The notes under the pieces are model-generated. The model was not told where the DNA came from. It ran no database searches and worked only from the letters and a program-made list of their open reading frames with translations. DNA of 64,000 nt from Tetragonia tetragonoides (taxonomy: Eukaryota; Streptophyta; Magnoliopsida; Caryophyllales; Aizoaceae). The position numbers and the translations under genes were made by a program. Position 1 is the first letter of the stretch. Each line of letters opens with the position of its first letter. Of the stretch, positions 34,363 to 45,468 are shown piece after piece. Location of the stretch: the NCBI GenBank assembly GCA_038025085.1, contig CM076152.1, positions 29,763,501 to 29,827,500 of the forward strand, in the 5' to 3' direction.

Positions 34363-34457
34363 TATTGTAAGCTGTAAGAATACTAGATTAGCATATACAA
34401 AATTCCTTCTTTCTTTCCTCTCTATTTCTCTAAGTTTAGCAATGGTGATCCTGCTCA
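34363..34457 (+). repeat. 3' LTR of the copia element, second part
   Basis: Resumes 'tattgtaagctgtaag' exactly where 12806 left off and ends '...cctgctca', matching 7874-7968. Confidence 0.9.
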
Positions 34458-34465
34458 TATTATCT

Positions 34466-36462
34466 CCCCTTATATTTAAGGGAGAGTTGCAAAGACACAA
34501 ATTTGTTGTGCCTTCAGAACCGAACCTCTACTTTTGGTCTGTTTAAGTGCGTTCGGTGTCACTCTCTCTCTCTCTCTTCATTCTCTCTTTAGAAAATTAT
34601 TTATTGTTTATGCTACTCCAACTTGGTCATGCTAGAGATATCTGAGTACGCATTTTCTTCATTATATTAGGTAGCAATTGTTCCTAGCGTTTGCAAAACA
34701 TTTTAAATTTTGCACAAATTTCCTGAATGCGTGTATCTAACCAGTTAAAGCTCTTGAAATTAAGATTGTTTTCATTTCAGGACTGCAGCATGTGATGTTT
34801 CACATTGTTGCTCTACGGAAATTGAGAATCGATATATGGAGGTCTTATACACACAAAAAAAGAGGGTAGCGGAACATTTAGTTATTTTTCTTCTGTTTTT
34901 TAGTGTACCATTTCTTAAGTTGTACAAATTAGATAGCAATATAGCATATAATTTATACCATACTTAAAACTTCTAGCTTGTTCTGTCTCTATCCCAATTT
35001 ATAAGTTCTGCAGTATGCACCTCTGCTACTAGCACTACTGACTTTATTTCCCTTTTTGTTTTATACTTCCTGACCTCTACTGGCATTGGCAATGCTTAGG
35101 GAATAATTTTCAGAAAAAACGAAAAAGGAAAACGAAGAGAACTATTGTTAAAAAAATGGTCACCTACTGCTCAAAATAAAATCACGAAATAAAAAGCCCC
35201 GTGCGTACTAGTACTCCTTAAATAGTAGCATGGGTTCAAACTAAATAAAGAACATCAAATACTGGCCGGGCTCTAATTTCTACTTTTTTTCGCTTTAGGT
35301 GGAATAAATTTCTCTTCCTTGGTGAAGTTTATTGGTATTTTCATTTTTTCCTTTTCGTATGATTCTTTTTTCGTATGATTATTTTCGTAACCCAAAGACA
35401 AAAGTACTGATAACACTAGATGAAAATTTGATACTTTTAATCGCATCATTCGTTACACTGCGCAACCACAAGAAGTTTCTATCAACCACATATACATACA
35501 CCAACTTTTTATGTATGTCCTGAAACTTCTTGAAACATGATACATGCAATATATGTTGGACGGTGCAAATGGATGACAATAAAACCTGATTGCAATATAT
35601 AAATTCTAGATGGATGCCCGTACGTTGCACGAACTGTGATTATATAATAAAATAAAAATGACATGATCATTAATCTCATTGAAAAACCCAAGTGTAACTA
35701 TCACTTTTGAAAAACTATTATTTAAATTAGTAATATATGGATAAATATTAATATAATCCATTTAATATCATGAATGTCATATAATAAGATTACTATGACT
35801 TTTTAGGGGATATTTTATTTAATTTAAACTCTTATCACCAATTTCAATTAATTTTTAATTAACTCACCCCATATGTTACATGATCCAAGAGATCATAATT
35901 TCAAAATTTTTCTATACTTGATGTTGGTACGTGAATGCTCTTATGTACGTTAAGATAACTCTACTATAACCTTCAAAATTAAAGGTATGATCCCTCTTTT
36001 ATGCTAAAATTAAGTTAAATGTGTAATGTATATATAACTACTTTTCAAAAAATAATGAAGTTTAAGACGTAAACCATAGAATAGCAAAACAAATTTTGAT
36101 GCTTGCTTGACTGTTTTTTCAAACTTGTATACATTAATAACTATAGATATGAAGTAAAAATAAATTGGAGTCCTAAAATAACAAGGGGGATCAGTCTATT
36201 ACCTAGAGTTACAAAAGTATACGTGATAATGGTCAAGTTTCCTACTAAAAATCGGACTTAAAATCATTTTGGACTCATCGTTTATTTCTTTATTCTACAC
36301 ATAGTATATTTTACCTTGAGATTATTGCTTTTTAAATTTCTATAATTAATACACATATATTTTCGCTCTCTCTTTTTTATATTTTACATTCCGACTTTTT
36401 AGTTGTGTCAAGCTAATTTTTTTTATAAGTAGACGCATTCTATGTTATAAAAATTATGCATA
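34466..36462. other. AT-rich DNA without a recognised gene
   Basis: A TC microsatellite lies at about 34560-34578. An imperfect hairpin next to CTAG lies at 35606-35635. Small frames at 35332-35691 overlap each other on both strands and look random. Confidence 0.5.
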
Positions 36463-36470
36463 TTTTATTT

Positions 36471-37372
36471 GGCCGCTGTTATTGCCAGACCAAAATATAC
36501 TAATGTGCCAAGTTATTAATTATTTGAGTTGACAATTGAGCCCTTCATACTAATAAGGAAAAATTCATTCTCGTATTCTCTCTCTTCATAATATTAGTTT
36601 GTCTACACTTACCTTTATTACATATTGGGTATCTAATAATTGAACATAATAATCGTCATAATCTAACACAAAAGATCCCATAGTAGATGAAATATGCAAG
36701 TAATAAGTATCACGTATTTTACTTATATAACATTGAGCTTAATTTTTATGTAGCTTTTATGGCCATCTTGAAATTACAAAGATTATTTTATGGGCAAACT
36801 GATTGAAATCAAGACCAGATCATTAGATCCTATAACTTCAGGACCAATAATAGATAATAGAAGATGGAGTTGATCATGTTCCATATACTCTCATGTTGGA
36901 CAACAGTGAGCCACGAGATATACACTTCATCCAAACACCAAAAAAATAACGTAAGGAATGGAACACTACAATGCCAAATTGCTCATTTCAGTTATGATAT
37001 TTACTTTGGCTTATAAGAATCAATAAGATCATTAATTAGTATCTGGTATGAAGGTAGATGGAATCTACTTTTCTAGACCATTTATGACTAATGGCTTCAA
37101 CAAACTGAAGAACAAAAACGAAGGTTGAAGGACAAACCCCGCAATCTATTTATTCGGTTTGTAGAAAAATATTCCCAATACTTTTGCAAAATTGGTGGAG
37201 TTCTACAATTCTAATTCTTATGTCTTTTCATAATTTTATTTGTAAATAAGGCAATTAAAGATAGTGGAGAGAGAATATGGGTTTTGCCTTATTAACATGG
37301 AGGGCAAATTTGTCAACTCCAAAGCTTGATGGTCTGGCGTTAGTACTTTCTGACCTGGCAATAACAGCGGCC
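36471..37372. mobile_element. DNA transposon (MITE-like) with GGCCGCTG ends
   Basis: Imperfect terminal inverted repeat of about 65 bp starting GGCCGCTGTTATTGCCAG on both sides, and a perfect 8-bp TSD TTTTATTT (36463-36470, 37373-37380). 902 bp, no transposase. Mutator-like or hAT; the ends do not settle which. Confidence 0.82.
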
Positions 37373-37514
37373 TTTTATTTACTCATAGTTTATGTTTTTA
37401 ATCAATAAAACATACAACAAATGAGTCTCATTTTAAAGGATATTTCATACTCTTTCCAATGGTGTAAGAAATTTAATGTTTTAAGCGGCGAAAGTAAAGT
37501 GATATGCTAGTCAA

Positions 37515-37645
37515 AATATAATAGTCTAATCTTTAACGATTTAGGAAAGTACAACTTTAGTATATATTTTTTACCAAAAACTCTAATAGTCTACTCTTTA
37601 ACGATTTAGGAAAGTACGACTTTAGTATATATTGTATATCAAAAC
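37515..37645. repeat. ~67-bp direct duplication
   Basis: 'ctttaacgatttaggaaag' followed by 'tttagtatatat' occurs twice in tandem (about 37530 and 37592). Confidence 0.8.
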
Positions 37646-37650
37646 ATATA

Positions 37651-37919
37651 CTCCCTCCGTTCTTTTTCTCTTACCCACTTCTTTTTGCACGGAGTTTAAT
37701 GTGAGTTGCTTTTGGAACAAAAATTCCTTATTTTTCCTTACTTTAACATGAGAGAGAGTGTGTGAGTTAGTAGTGGGTTGAAAAGTAATGATGGCAAGAA
37801 AAAAGTAAGGATAAATGGATCTTTTAATACTAAAAGTATTACTAAACGGGGAAGTGGGCAGGAAAAAAACAGAACGGATGTAAAAATAAAGTGGGTAAAA
37901 GAAAAAAGAACGGAGGGAT
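37651..37919. mobile_element. Stowaway MITE
   Basis: CTCCCTCCGTTC at the left and GAACGGAGGGAT at the right, flanked by TA (37649-37650, 37920-37921). 269 bp. The 60-codon frame at 37778-37960 is incidental. Confidence 0.9.
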
Positions 37920-37921
37920 TA

Positions 37922-38311
37922 TTTTTATTTTATATTTATATTAAAATTTTATTACAATGACTCGCTTATTAGGTGGACGCCTCCAATACTGTCAAAAAAT
38001 TGTATCTAATATATAAATATTATGATTATGATTGACTAGCCATGATGCTCTATTGGTTAAGAAAACATTGCGCAATTTAACATTTGGTCGTTTAATTGTG
38101 AAGTTATACTTAGAGTCTTTGACCAGTTCTTTCTATCATTATTTTGTGGCAATAATTAGGAATTTAGGAGTATAACACATATATTTTGAAAGATTTTGCC
38201 CATCAATATATAAAGTCTAAATAAAAAATTTGTCGAAGTTAAAACATTACATTTGACCTCAAAATTCAAACATAAACAATTTTCCTCCATGACGGGAGTA
38301 ATAACATTGTG
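37922..38311. other. No gene recognised
   Basis: AT-rich spacer between the Stowaway element and the 290-bp tandem duplication. Confidence 0.5.
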
Positions 38312-38891
38312 TTTTTTTTCACAAAATAAAATACACAAAAATTTCTATAATACGACTTTTTATAACTTTTGCTGTGATATGGATCACTTTTCAATGACAA
38401 GAGGGTCACTGCTCACTATAATTAACCCCTGAATTTTTAAATAGTTACTCTATTTGAATGTGAGTTGGTCTCCAACAAAACTTTATTAAGACTATGTTTG
38501 GCACAAACAACTAGTTTTTCAATAAAAGCTACAGCTTGAAACTTGCAACTAGTGTTTTTTTACTCTCCGCCTCCAAACAACAGTTTGCCAGATTATTTTC
38601 AATTTTTTTCACAAAATAAAATACACAAAAATTTCTATAATACGACTTTTTCATAATTTTTGTTGTGACATGGATGACTTTTCAATGACAAGAGGGTCAC
38701 TGCTCACTATAATTAACCCCTAAATTTTTAAATAGTGACCCCATTTTAATGTGAGTTGGTCTCAAACAAAACTTTACTGAGACTATATTTGGCACAAACA
38801 ACTAGTTTTTCAATAACAGCTACACCTTGAAACTTGCAACAAGTGTTTTTTTACTCTCCGCCTCCAAACAACAGTTTGCCAGATTATTTTC
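38312..38891. repeat. 290-bp tandem duplication of a GTCACT-family repeat
   Basis: Two units, 38312-38601 and 38602-38891, offset 290 bp. Each contains the 'gggtcactgctcactata' motif, a 'tttggcacaaacaactag' stretch and 'cagtttgccagattatttt'. They differ by scattered substitutions. Related single copies lie near 108-240 and, inverted, near 3129-3305. Confidence 0.88.
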
Positions 38892-38955
38892 AATCTTCAG
38901 CTATAGCTAGTTTTGTGAATATCCTTGCAAGTTTTCACCTACAACTACAGCTACA

Positions 38956-39620
38956 ACGAGACCTGGCAAAGCTGATCCGGCCCGAAATACCGGACCCAAT
39001 ATCCGATTTTGACACGAATAGTAAACCCAAAGGTGAACCGCAACCCATAGTCAATCCGACCGAAACCTAACCTGACCCGAAACCGATCTTATCTGAATGA
39101 CCCAAAGTTAAGCGATTTGAGTGCGACCCGAAAAATAATAACCCGAACTCAAATCGAATCCGAAACGAACCGGAAATTACAAATTGCAAGCCAAAAAACT
39201 TTCACTTCTGCTATTTGTGCCCTATATGAATATTTAACTCTTTTTTTTTTTTTGAAACGGTAGTATTATTGTGAAACATCCATTCTCCGAACCTTATGAA
39301 TATTTAACTCTTTAAAGTTCACTTTTTGAGACTTATAAACATCTTTCTATTGTTTTTGAAAGGGAAACAATACACAAAAAATTATATTTCATGGTTATTA
39401 GTAAGACTAATTATAATAATATAAATCCGATTAGAATCCGAACTCGAAAAGAACCAGAAATCCGAATTCATACCCGACCCGAATATATTTGACCCGTAAC
39501 TTAACCGAACCCGAAGCATCTTGAACAACTCGAAACCAAACCCGAACCAATGTAAATCGAACCGAACCGAACCCATACAAGTTGACCCAAAAATGATCCG
39601 AACCAAAATATTGATAAATA
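38956..39620. repeat. ACCCGA-rich dispersed repeat
   Basis: Dense in CCCGAA/ACCCGA motifs at both ends, like 620-1307 and the outer repeat at 57001-57826. The left edge reads 'gagacctggcaaagctgatc'. Terminal repeats are not clear. A tiny retroposon sits inside (39244-39294). Confidence 0.5.
39244..39294 (-). mobile_element. 51-bp truncated retroposon
   Basis: A T-run plus about 40 bp, bracketed by a perfect 19-bp repeat TATGAATATTTAACTCTTT (39225-39243, 39295-39313). Poly(A) on the minus strand and a long TSD indicate a severely 5'-truncated retroposition. Its core, 'ggtagtattattgtgaaaca', also occurs in decarboxylase intron 2 (about 40581-40612). Confidence 0.78.
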
Positions 39621-39904
39621 ATGAAATCAGTTTATTAGCATTTCGTAGCAATTTTTGACAGTTTTCTACTAATTTCTTTCTTTATCAACATTTGACAGTA
39701 CATCTAATTTAAAATGATGTAAAATAAATCTAATCAGAGACAATAACAAACTCATAAAGGTTTATTTCAATTATCCAGCAAGATGATAAAACTACCTAGT
39801 AGTAGCTCCATCACTTACCTTTTATGACCACGTATAGCATAATATAGGAGGCCACTAACACAAATAATCACCATTATTGCATAAAAATTAATTATTACTA
39901 CTAA

Positions 39905-42192
39905 TTAATATTGCTGTGTACCCTCCAAAATTGCACTAGCATGGTGTTGAACCACCTCCCACGCGCGAGTCACGTGACGAGTCTTTGTCAAGGTAGCTCC
40001 TACAACGAACCGAATGAGGTAAATCCCTTCAACAACGGACTGAGTCATAAAGACCTCCCCAGCCGAGTTGATTGACTCGAGCAGTTCCGAGTTAAGCTCA
40101 TTGATGGTCTCATCCTTAAGGATCTTTTGGCCCATGTGTTGGGCTACACTACCTGAAGGGGAGAGGCGAAAGCATACTAGGGCGAAGCTCCTAGGAACCA
40201 CGACCTCGAACCTTGGATCCTTCGATACGAGCTCCTCGAAATAGGCCGCCAATTTGACGTGGTTGCGGAGGAAGTTTTGGAGGTAGTTGATGCCGTAGCT
40301 ACGGAGCACGAGCCACATTTTCAGGGACCGGAAACGACGGGACAAGGTAAGCTGCCAATCCTTGTAGTCGACCACCTGCATATATTACCACAACGACCTC
40401 ATATCAATTTTTGTTTTGAAAGTAATTTAAAGTTTACTAATAAGTTGGGTCCAAAGAATCAGGGACGAGCGAGGATTCTATATTGAGAGGGACCAATTTA
40501 CTGTCCTAATTACTTGGTTATTTTAATGAATTTTCTTTTTTCATTTGAATATTAAGACCAAAAAAACATGATTTCAGATGCGGTAGTATTATTGTGAAAC
40601 ATCCATTTCTGGAAAATTGTAGTTATTAAGGTTCTTAGGTAATGAAAGATTTATGTACAATCTATGTGTAATATATGTACGTGATAAAAAGAGATAGCAC
40701 ATGGTAGACAAATTGTGTTTGATTTTGTTGTTCAAAAATTAAAAGTCAAGCACCTGCTGAGTATCGGTCGCCTTGTTTTTTAAGTACTCAGGGTTGGTCG
40801 AAAGACATCGGACCAGTGCATTACGATCCTTCACCCACATGCAGCAACAATCCAGTGCTGTGAGGAACCACTTGTGTGCGTTGAAGCTAAACGAGTCAAC
40901 ACTCTCCACACCGTCAATCACGTGACGGAACTCCGGACAGATGCATGAGCTCCCGGCATACGCTGCATCCACATGGACCCACATATCGTGATGGTGGTCT
41001 TGATTCTTTGCCACCTTGCAGAGTGCCGCCACAGGGTCAACTGCCCCCGTGGAGGTAGTGCCCACGGTGGCGCATACGAAGAGTGGTATGAGCCCCACCT
41101 CAAGATCTGCCTCAATGGCAGCTCTCAGGGCCTCGGGCTGGAGCGCTAAAGCGCCACGGGCCAAGGAGGTCCTTATCTGTACAGACAAAGCCAGAAGTTA
41201 ATATCACTTGGGCTAAAGGCATTATAAAATAAGTGGTTGCTTGGTTGACATTGAAGAACATGGAAAGTGTGACTTTCTGGAAAGTTAAAAATATTAAGTT
41301 GTTTGGTTGACAAAAATGCCGGAAGTTGTACTCCTTGAAAATTGGGGAAAGTGGCTCATCTAAGTCCCCTAGGTAAGTGCAACTTCCTGCAAGAAGTTAC
41401 TTTTCATGTTCAACCAAACAACTTTTGACACTTATTAAAAGATTTTAAATTTTATGAATTACAAGTTCCTGAGAAGTTCACTCCCCAATTTAACTAAACG
41501 TCTACAAATAGTAAAATGTAAAGGGACTTCACCTTGCGGAAGTTCTTGGGGGAGATCCCAGCAACTTTGGCAGACTTGAAAAAGGAGCAGTGAGTCTGGT
41601 CTGATCCATAGACGACGAGCTTGTCCATCTTCTCACGACCGACAACGTCTAGTAATCGGTCACGAGCAGCAGTTATGGTGATCAAGAAAGCCTCACAGGT
41701 AGTCCCCATCATGACTCCCCCACCTTGACCGCTGGAAAAGGTGAAGCTCTTGGGCAAGCTAAGCATGTTAGCTAGCCAATCCATGACAATAGTCTCGAGC
41801 TCAGTTAATGCCGGGGATGAGATCCAGTTGAACCCCACCACATTGAACGCAGCGGCTAAAGTCTCCCCAAGTATTGATGGGATACTATTACTACCTTGAT
41901 AATAAGCGTAGAAATTAGGGCTCACCCACTGGGTGAGCCCGGGAAGGATGTCATTTTGGACATCCTCAAGGATGGTTTTCATAGGTACCGGGTCGTACGG
42001 GGCTGATTCAGGAACCCTCTTTCGGAGGTATCCTGGCTCAACTTGACTTCGAACCGGGTACTTCTCAATGTTTTTAAAGTATTCAGTGAGGAAGTCAATA
42101 ACCATGTAACCTTGCTTTCGAAACTCCTCTGGGTCCAAGGGGTTAGGCATGATTGGTGGGGATGATTCTAGGTTTTTGTCTAGGAAACCCAT
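39905..42192 (-). CDS. TYDC: Tyrosine/DOPA decarboxylase (aromatic L-amino acid decarboxylase)
   Basis: PLP-dependent group II decarboxylase, 517 codons in three exons: 42192-41533, 41176-40754, 40375-39905. Introns of 356 and 378 bp have GT...AG ends and phase 0. The start [11 protein letters not shown] is preferred over an upstream in-frame ATG (42276) because the family begins this way. Residues seen: His201 ([14 protein letters not shown]), Asp290 ([11 protein letters not shown]), PLP lysine 322 (SFNAHKWFL). The mobile-loop Tyr365 (VVDYKDWQ) is the decarboxylase residue; aldehyde synthases have Phe. Ser373 (LTLSRRFRS) is typical of tyrosine/DOPA enzymes, where tryptophan decarboxylases have Gly. 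It would convert tyrosine or DOPA to tyramine or dopamine in the cytosol, feeding alkaloid, amide or betalain-type pathways. No stop or shift is seen. Confidence 0.93.
40376..40753 (-). other. Intron 2 of the decarboxylase
   Basis: Donor CAG|GTGCTT, acceptor ATGCAG|GTGG. It contains a piece shared with the small retroposon at 39244-39294. Confidence 0.88.
41177..41532 (-). other. Intron 1 of the decarboxylase, with a foldback element
   Basis: Donor AAG|GTGAAG, acceptor TACAG|ATAAGG. A foldback about 140 bp long (about 41295-41440) has AAGTTGTTTGGTTGA at one end and its reverse complement at the other, so a small MITE probably landed in the intron. Confidence 0.8.
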
Positions 42193-42323
42193 ATTTTGGA
42201 TTTGAGAAGTGGAAACTCGACTATGGTTATTGTTTTTAGAGATGTATGAACTTAACAAAATGATGGGTTTTTTCAAATATTTATCGGAAGTGATTGATGA
42301 TGACCAAAATCAAATTGTGCACG

Positions 42324-42332
42324 CTATTTATT
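42324..42332 (-). promoter_or_regulatory. TATA-like box of the decarboxylase gene
   Basis: AATAAATAG on the minus strand, about 135 bp upstream of the start codon. Plausible by position; not tested. Confidence 0.35.
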
Positions 42333-42778
42333 GCTAGGGAGCATATGGCGTGGGGGGTTGAAATCCGTGCTCAAGCTATAATTCACGTGGTTTCTGTGGA
42401 TATTAAATTCAATCAATTTGTCAAAACATAAAGGCATTAGGGCCCATTGGGATCTAATTTTCCATCCTATCTGTAATTCATTATTCATGCATGGTGAGCA
42501 ACAGAGCAACACATACACATCAAGAAACACGAGTACAATACATTATCTAAAATTGGAGTATAATGGTAGGCACAAGGATCAAGATTTATGTGATTGTGTT
42601 CTCGAAAGATTGGTTTGGTGTACAACTAGTGGAGTGGGTAGAACTGTATGAGTAGTAAACGCGGCAATTAGTCGTGGATCCAGAAGAATAATGCCCTTTC
42701 CATTCCAAAATGTTAGCATTTGTTTTTTTTATTGTCAAAACTATACAAATTTATAAAGATTAAAATACTATTATTAGG
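42333..42778. other. Upstream region of the decarboxylase; no gene
   Basis: Unremarkable AT-rich DNA. No element ends are recognised. Confidence 0.45.
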
Positions 42779-42992
42779 ATATGTTCTTTTTCACTGAACT
42801 GAATTGAACTGAACTAGCTCTACTGAATTAAACTGAACTACCTTTACTGAATTGAACTGAACTAGCAATACTAAATTGTGAAAGAAATCGTAGATCACAT
42901 TATTGAATTAAACTGAACTGAACTAAACTGAATTGAACTGAACTAAACTGAACTGAACTAATTACTGAGTAAGTGAAAAATAACATGCCCAT
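42779..42992. repeat. AACTGAACTG microsatellite-like MITE
   Basis: Built from drifted (GAACTGAACTGAATT) units. The outer edges form an inverted repeat: 'atgttctttttcac' at the left and its partner 'gtgaaaaataacat' at the right. It is probably a small DNA element whose inside has been replaced by a pentamer/decamer array. Confidence 0.6.
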
Positions 42993-43004
42993 TCGTTTTA
43001 AATA

Positions 43005-43307
43005 CTTCCTTCGTCCCAAATGATTTTTGCATTGCTCTATTTTTCTTGTCTTATTTAAATGCTTACATTGTTGATAAAGCCAGTGGATTTCAACTACACT
43101 TACAATCTTAGCCCAAAAGGACACATAACACTAAAAGGATAACTTGTGGGTTGAAAAGAGAGAAAGTAAATATCTTTTTCACAACTACACAATATAATAA
43201 CAATTTTCTAACAATTCAAAGTTGGAACGAAATACCCGTTTTCCTTGCATTAAATCCTGTGCCAAATAACAATTAAACAATATAAACATTTGGGAAGACG
43301 GAGGGAG
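43005..43307. mobile_element. Stowaway MITE
   Basis: CTTCCTTCGTCCCAAATG at the left and CATTTGGGAAGACGGAGGGAG at the right are inverted partners, with TA on both sides (43003-43004, 43308-43309). 303 bp. Confidence 0.87.
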
Positions 43308-43440
43308 TAACCCCACTTTGAAACATTATATTTTCATTATTTTTATATTTATTTATTTTAAGTGTTGTCTTGCAAACCGTGAAAAAGCTAATGATAACAT
43401 TTTAGAGGGACGGCGTGAGTATTAAAGTTAATTGGTGTTA

Positions 43441-43697
43441 CTCCTTTCGTATCTAATCATGTGTCCCTTATTGATATTTATAGTCAAAGTCAACAAACTT
43501 TGATCATTACAGTGCTGATAAATATACGAATTAAGATGTGAAAATGCAATTCTTAGATTTGTTTCTTAAAATACTTTCACGTGGGTATACATATTTTGAT
43601 TTTTACTAAGAAATTATTATGGCAATCGATAGTCAAACTAATTTATTGCATGCCGTACAAGATGTCAAAGATGACAACTATTTTGGGACGTATAGAG
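43441..43697. mobile_element. Degenerate Stowaway-like MITE
   Basis: CTCCTTTCGTATC at the left against CTCTATACGTCCC read inward from the right, TA on both sides, 257 bp. The ends have drifted, so this is an older copy. Confidence 0.6.
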
Positions 43698-44000
43698 TAA
43701 CTAAATCTAACTAGTGTGTAAATGGTATCATAATGTGATCTTCTGCCCCTTTTTGGAGGCTAAGAACCTGTTTAAAAGTTAGAGAATGAAGGATAAGGGA
43801 AGAGAATAAGGAAAAAATAAATAATTTTCCTTGTTTAACAGATTTTTTTAAAAGGGGAAGGGAGTCAGGGAGGATGAAAAACATTTGGAACTCTGACATA
43901 TCTCACGCGGCTATTAATGATACGGGGCTATTAGATATACATATTTGGATGGCTGAGATCACTTCTCACCATCTCATTGTAGCTTGCCATCTCACCAGAT

Positions 44001-44030
44001 CCCTACTCTCTCTCTCTCTCTATCTCTCAC

Positions 44031-44074
<44 letters not shown>

Positions 44075-44082
44075 GATATATA
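44001..44082. repeat. CT and TA microsatellite
   Basis: A (CT)n tract passes into (TA)n, ending at the Helitron-type terminus at 44083. Confidence 0.9.
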
Positions 44083-44112
44083 CTAGTTGTTGGAACGCGT
44101 GCATCGCACGCG
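44083..44112 (-). mobile_element. Helitron-type 3' terminus
   Basis: Read on the minus strand: a perfect 7-bp stem (CGCGTGC / GCACGCG, 44096-44112, 3-nt loop), 9 nt, then CTAG (44086-44083) and a flanking T. Hairpin, short spacer, CTRR and insertion before T are the hallmarks of a Helitron 3' end. A possible 5' end (A|TC on the minus strand) is at about 49699, but a TA microsatellite there makes it uncertain. No Rep/helicase frame is present. Confidence 0.55.
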
Positions 44113-44614
44113 GCTCCGACCCCCCAAGTGGTTAACCATTCAGCGTAATATTTTTGTTCGATTATAGATTAAAATGTATCCAATTGATAGTTCTTTAGAT
44201 CCGCCTCTTGACTCAGGATCATCAATAAAAACAATTTACAGTGAAAGATCTTAAGGTGTTGAGTATTTGAATGAAAGGCTAATACAACTCTAAAGGGACT
44301 AAAACTACCAGCGTTATGTAGTAAATGGAACGAAATTACTTTTGGCATTTTATTTTTATTATCGGAACTGATTTATCAGAGCTCCAATACACAAGGTTAT
44401 TTTTGTAGTCCATACTCCTATCATATAGGTAGACTATCCAATGGGTTGTTTAAGTATTGCCCAAAAACCACTATTAAGGCAAAAATCTATAAACCAATGT
44501 GTTAGACATAAGCTTGAGAATTTGAGATTGAGGTACTGGTTCGTTACATCTCAACTCCAATTCCCTCTTTCCCAAAATATATATAATACATACATATATA
44601 CATTGGTCATTAAA

Positions 44615-44802
44615 AAGGAGGTGTGGCTGAGTGATAGGGGCTCTTCCATCCTTAACCAAGGTCGAGAGTTCGAATCTCGCCTTGGGCATGGAGCAGTTTT
44701 GAATTCCTTGGCCAGCTGTCCCACCCTTTGAGGTGCCTACAAACCAGCACGGGGATAGTAACTGTGGTCGACGGTGGATACCCTTGGTCGTGAACCAAAA
44801 AA
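44615..44802 (+). mobile_element. tRNA-derived SINE (copy A)
   Basis: Starts with pol III box A (gtggctgagtgataggg) and box B (gagttcgaatc). Then comes a tRNA-unrelated body ending 'ggatacccttggtcgtgaacc' in part and a short poly(A). It is flanked by drifted direct repeats containing TACATTGG[TC]C (about 44595-44612 and 44807-44823). About 188 bp. Confidence 0.82.
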
Positions 44803-45146
44803 TATATATATACATTGGCCTTTGTGCATCATATGAACCCCTCCCTCCACACACACACCCAAAAAAAGAAAAAAGATAGAAGAAAAATGTGAAATAATTA
44901 ATCAATGTTGTTTCATTCAGCAAAAATATACAATAAGATTGATTTTGACAACATTTACCTAGTCTTGGAAACTTTATATTACTAAAAATTGTATACTATT
45001 TAAGGAAATGCAAACTCTTGGTACTTCAATTTTCTCTACACAAATTTTCTCACCTGGAATGTAAGCATGAAACATAAACAAGTTCATAAATAGCCTTGTC
45101 TAATAAAGTAGAACTACATCTCTGCCCTGCTTCAGTAATCCTAAAA

Positions 45147-45468
45147 GGAAGTTGTTACGAGTTTATTGAATAGACAAGAAATTTTATATATTTAATCATT
45201 TTTTTTTACTAAAACAGAAATATTATTTACTAATATATCAATTATATTAACTAAAAAAAATCAATTTTAGAAATCACAAACAATCAATTTTGTTCACTTG
45301 AACACCAATTTTCTTTACTAAAATATCACTTTTGTTTACTGAAATATTTATTTTATTTACTAAAATGTCAAATTTATTTACTAAAATACCAATTTCGTTT
45401 ACTAAATCTTCAACCTCACTTAAATAGACAATTTTCCTTGTCTATTTAATAGACATCTACCATTATTG
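45147..45468. mobile_element. Mutator-like MITE with internal tandem repeats
   Basis: A perfect 9-bp TSD ATCCTAAAA (45138-45146, 45469-45477). The ends are imperfect inverted partners sharing 'tattRaatagacaag'. Copy B lacks it, giving the empty site at about 51437. Inside, a ~22-24-bp unit of the type tttactaaaatatcaat repeats about eight times. Confidence 0.85.

Larger units (their letters stand above)
7738..34457 (+). mobile_element. Ty1/copia LTR retrotransposon, outer level of the nest
   Basis: About 5.2 kb once the nested DNA is removed: 5' LTR (7738-7968), primer-binding site, one degraded gag-pol region (8329-12634), polypurine tract, and a 3' LTR split at 12806/34363 by the Tat element. 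The domain order gag, protease, integrase, RT, RNase H is that of copia. A possible TSD, TTATCT, is at 7732-7737 and 34460-34465, but it sits 2 bp beyond the LTR end, so it is provisional. The element cannot move without help because its frame is broken many times. Confidence 0.93.

Noticed and set aside
35606..35635. Second Helitron-like terminus: CTAG beside an imperfect hairpin (cccgtac / gcacgaa).
   Set aside because: The stem has mismatches and the base beyond CTAG on the minus strand is A, not the T expected at a Helitron target.
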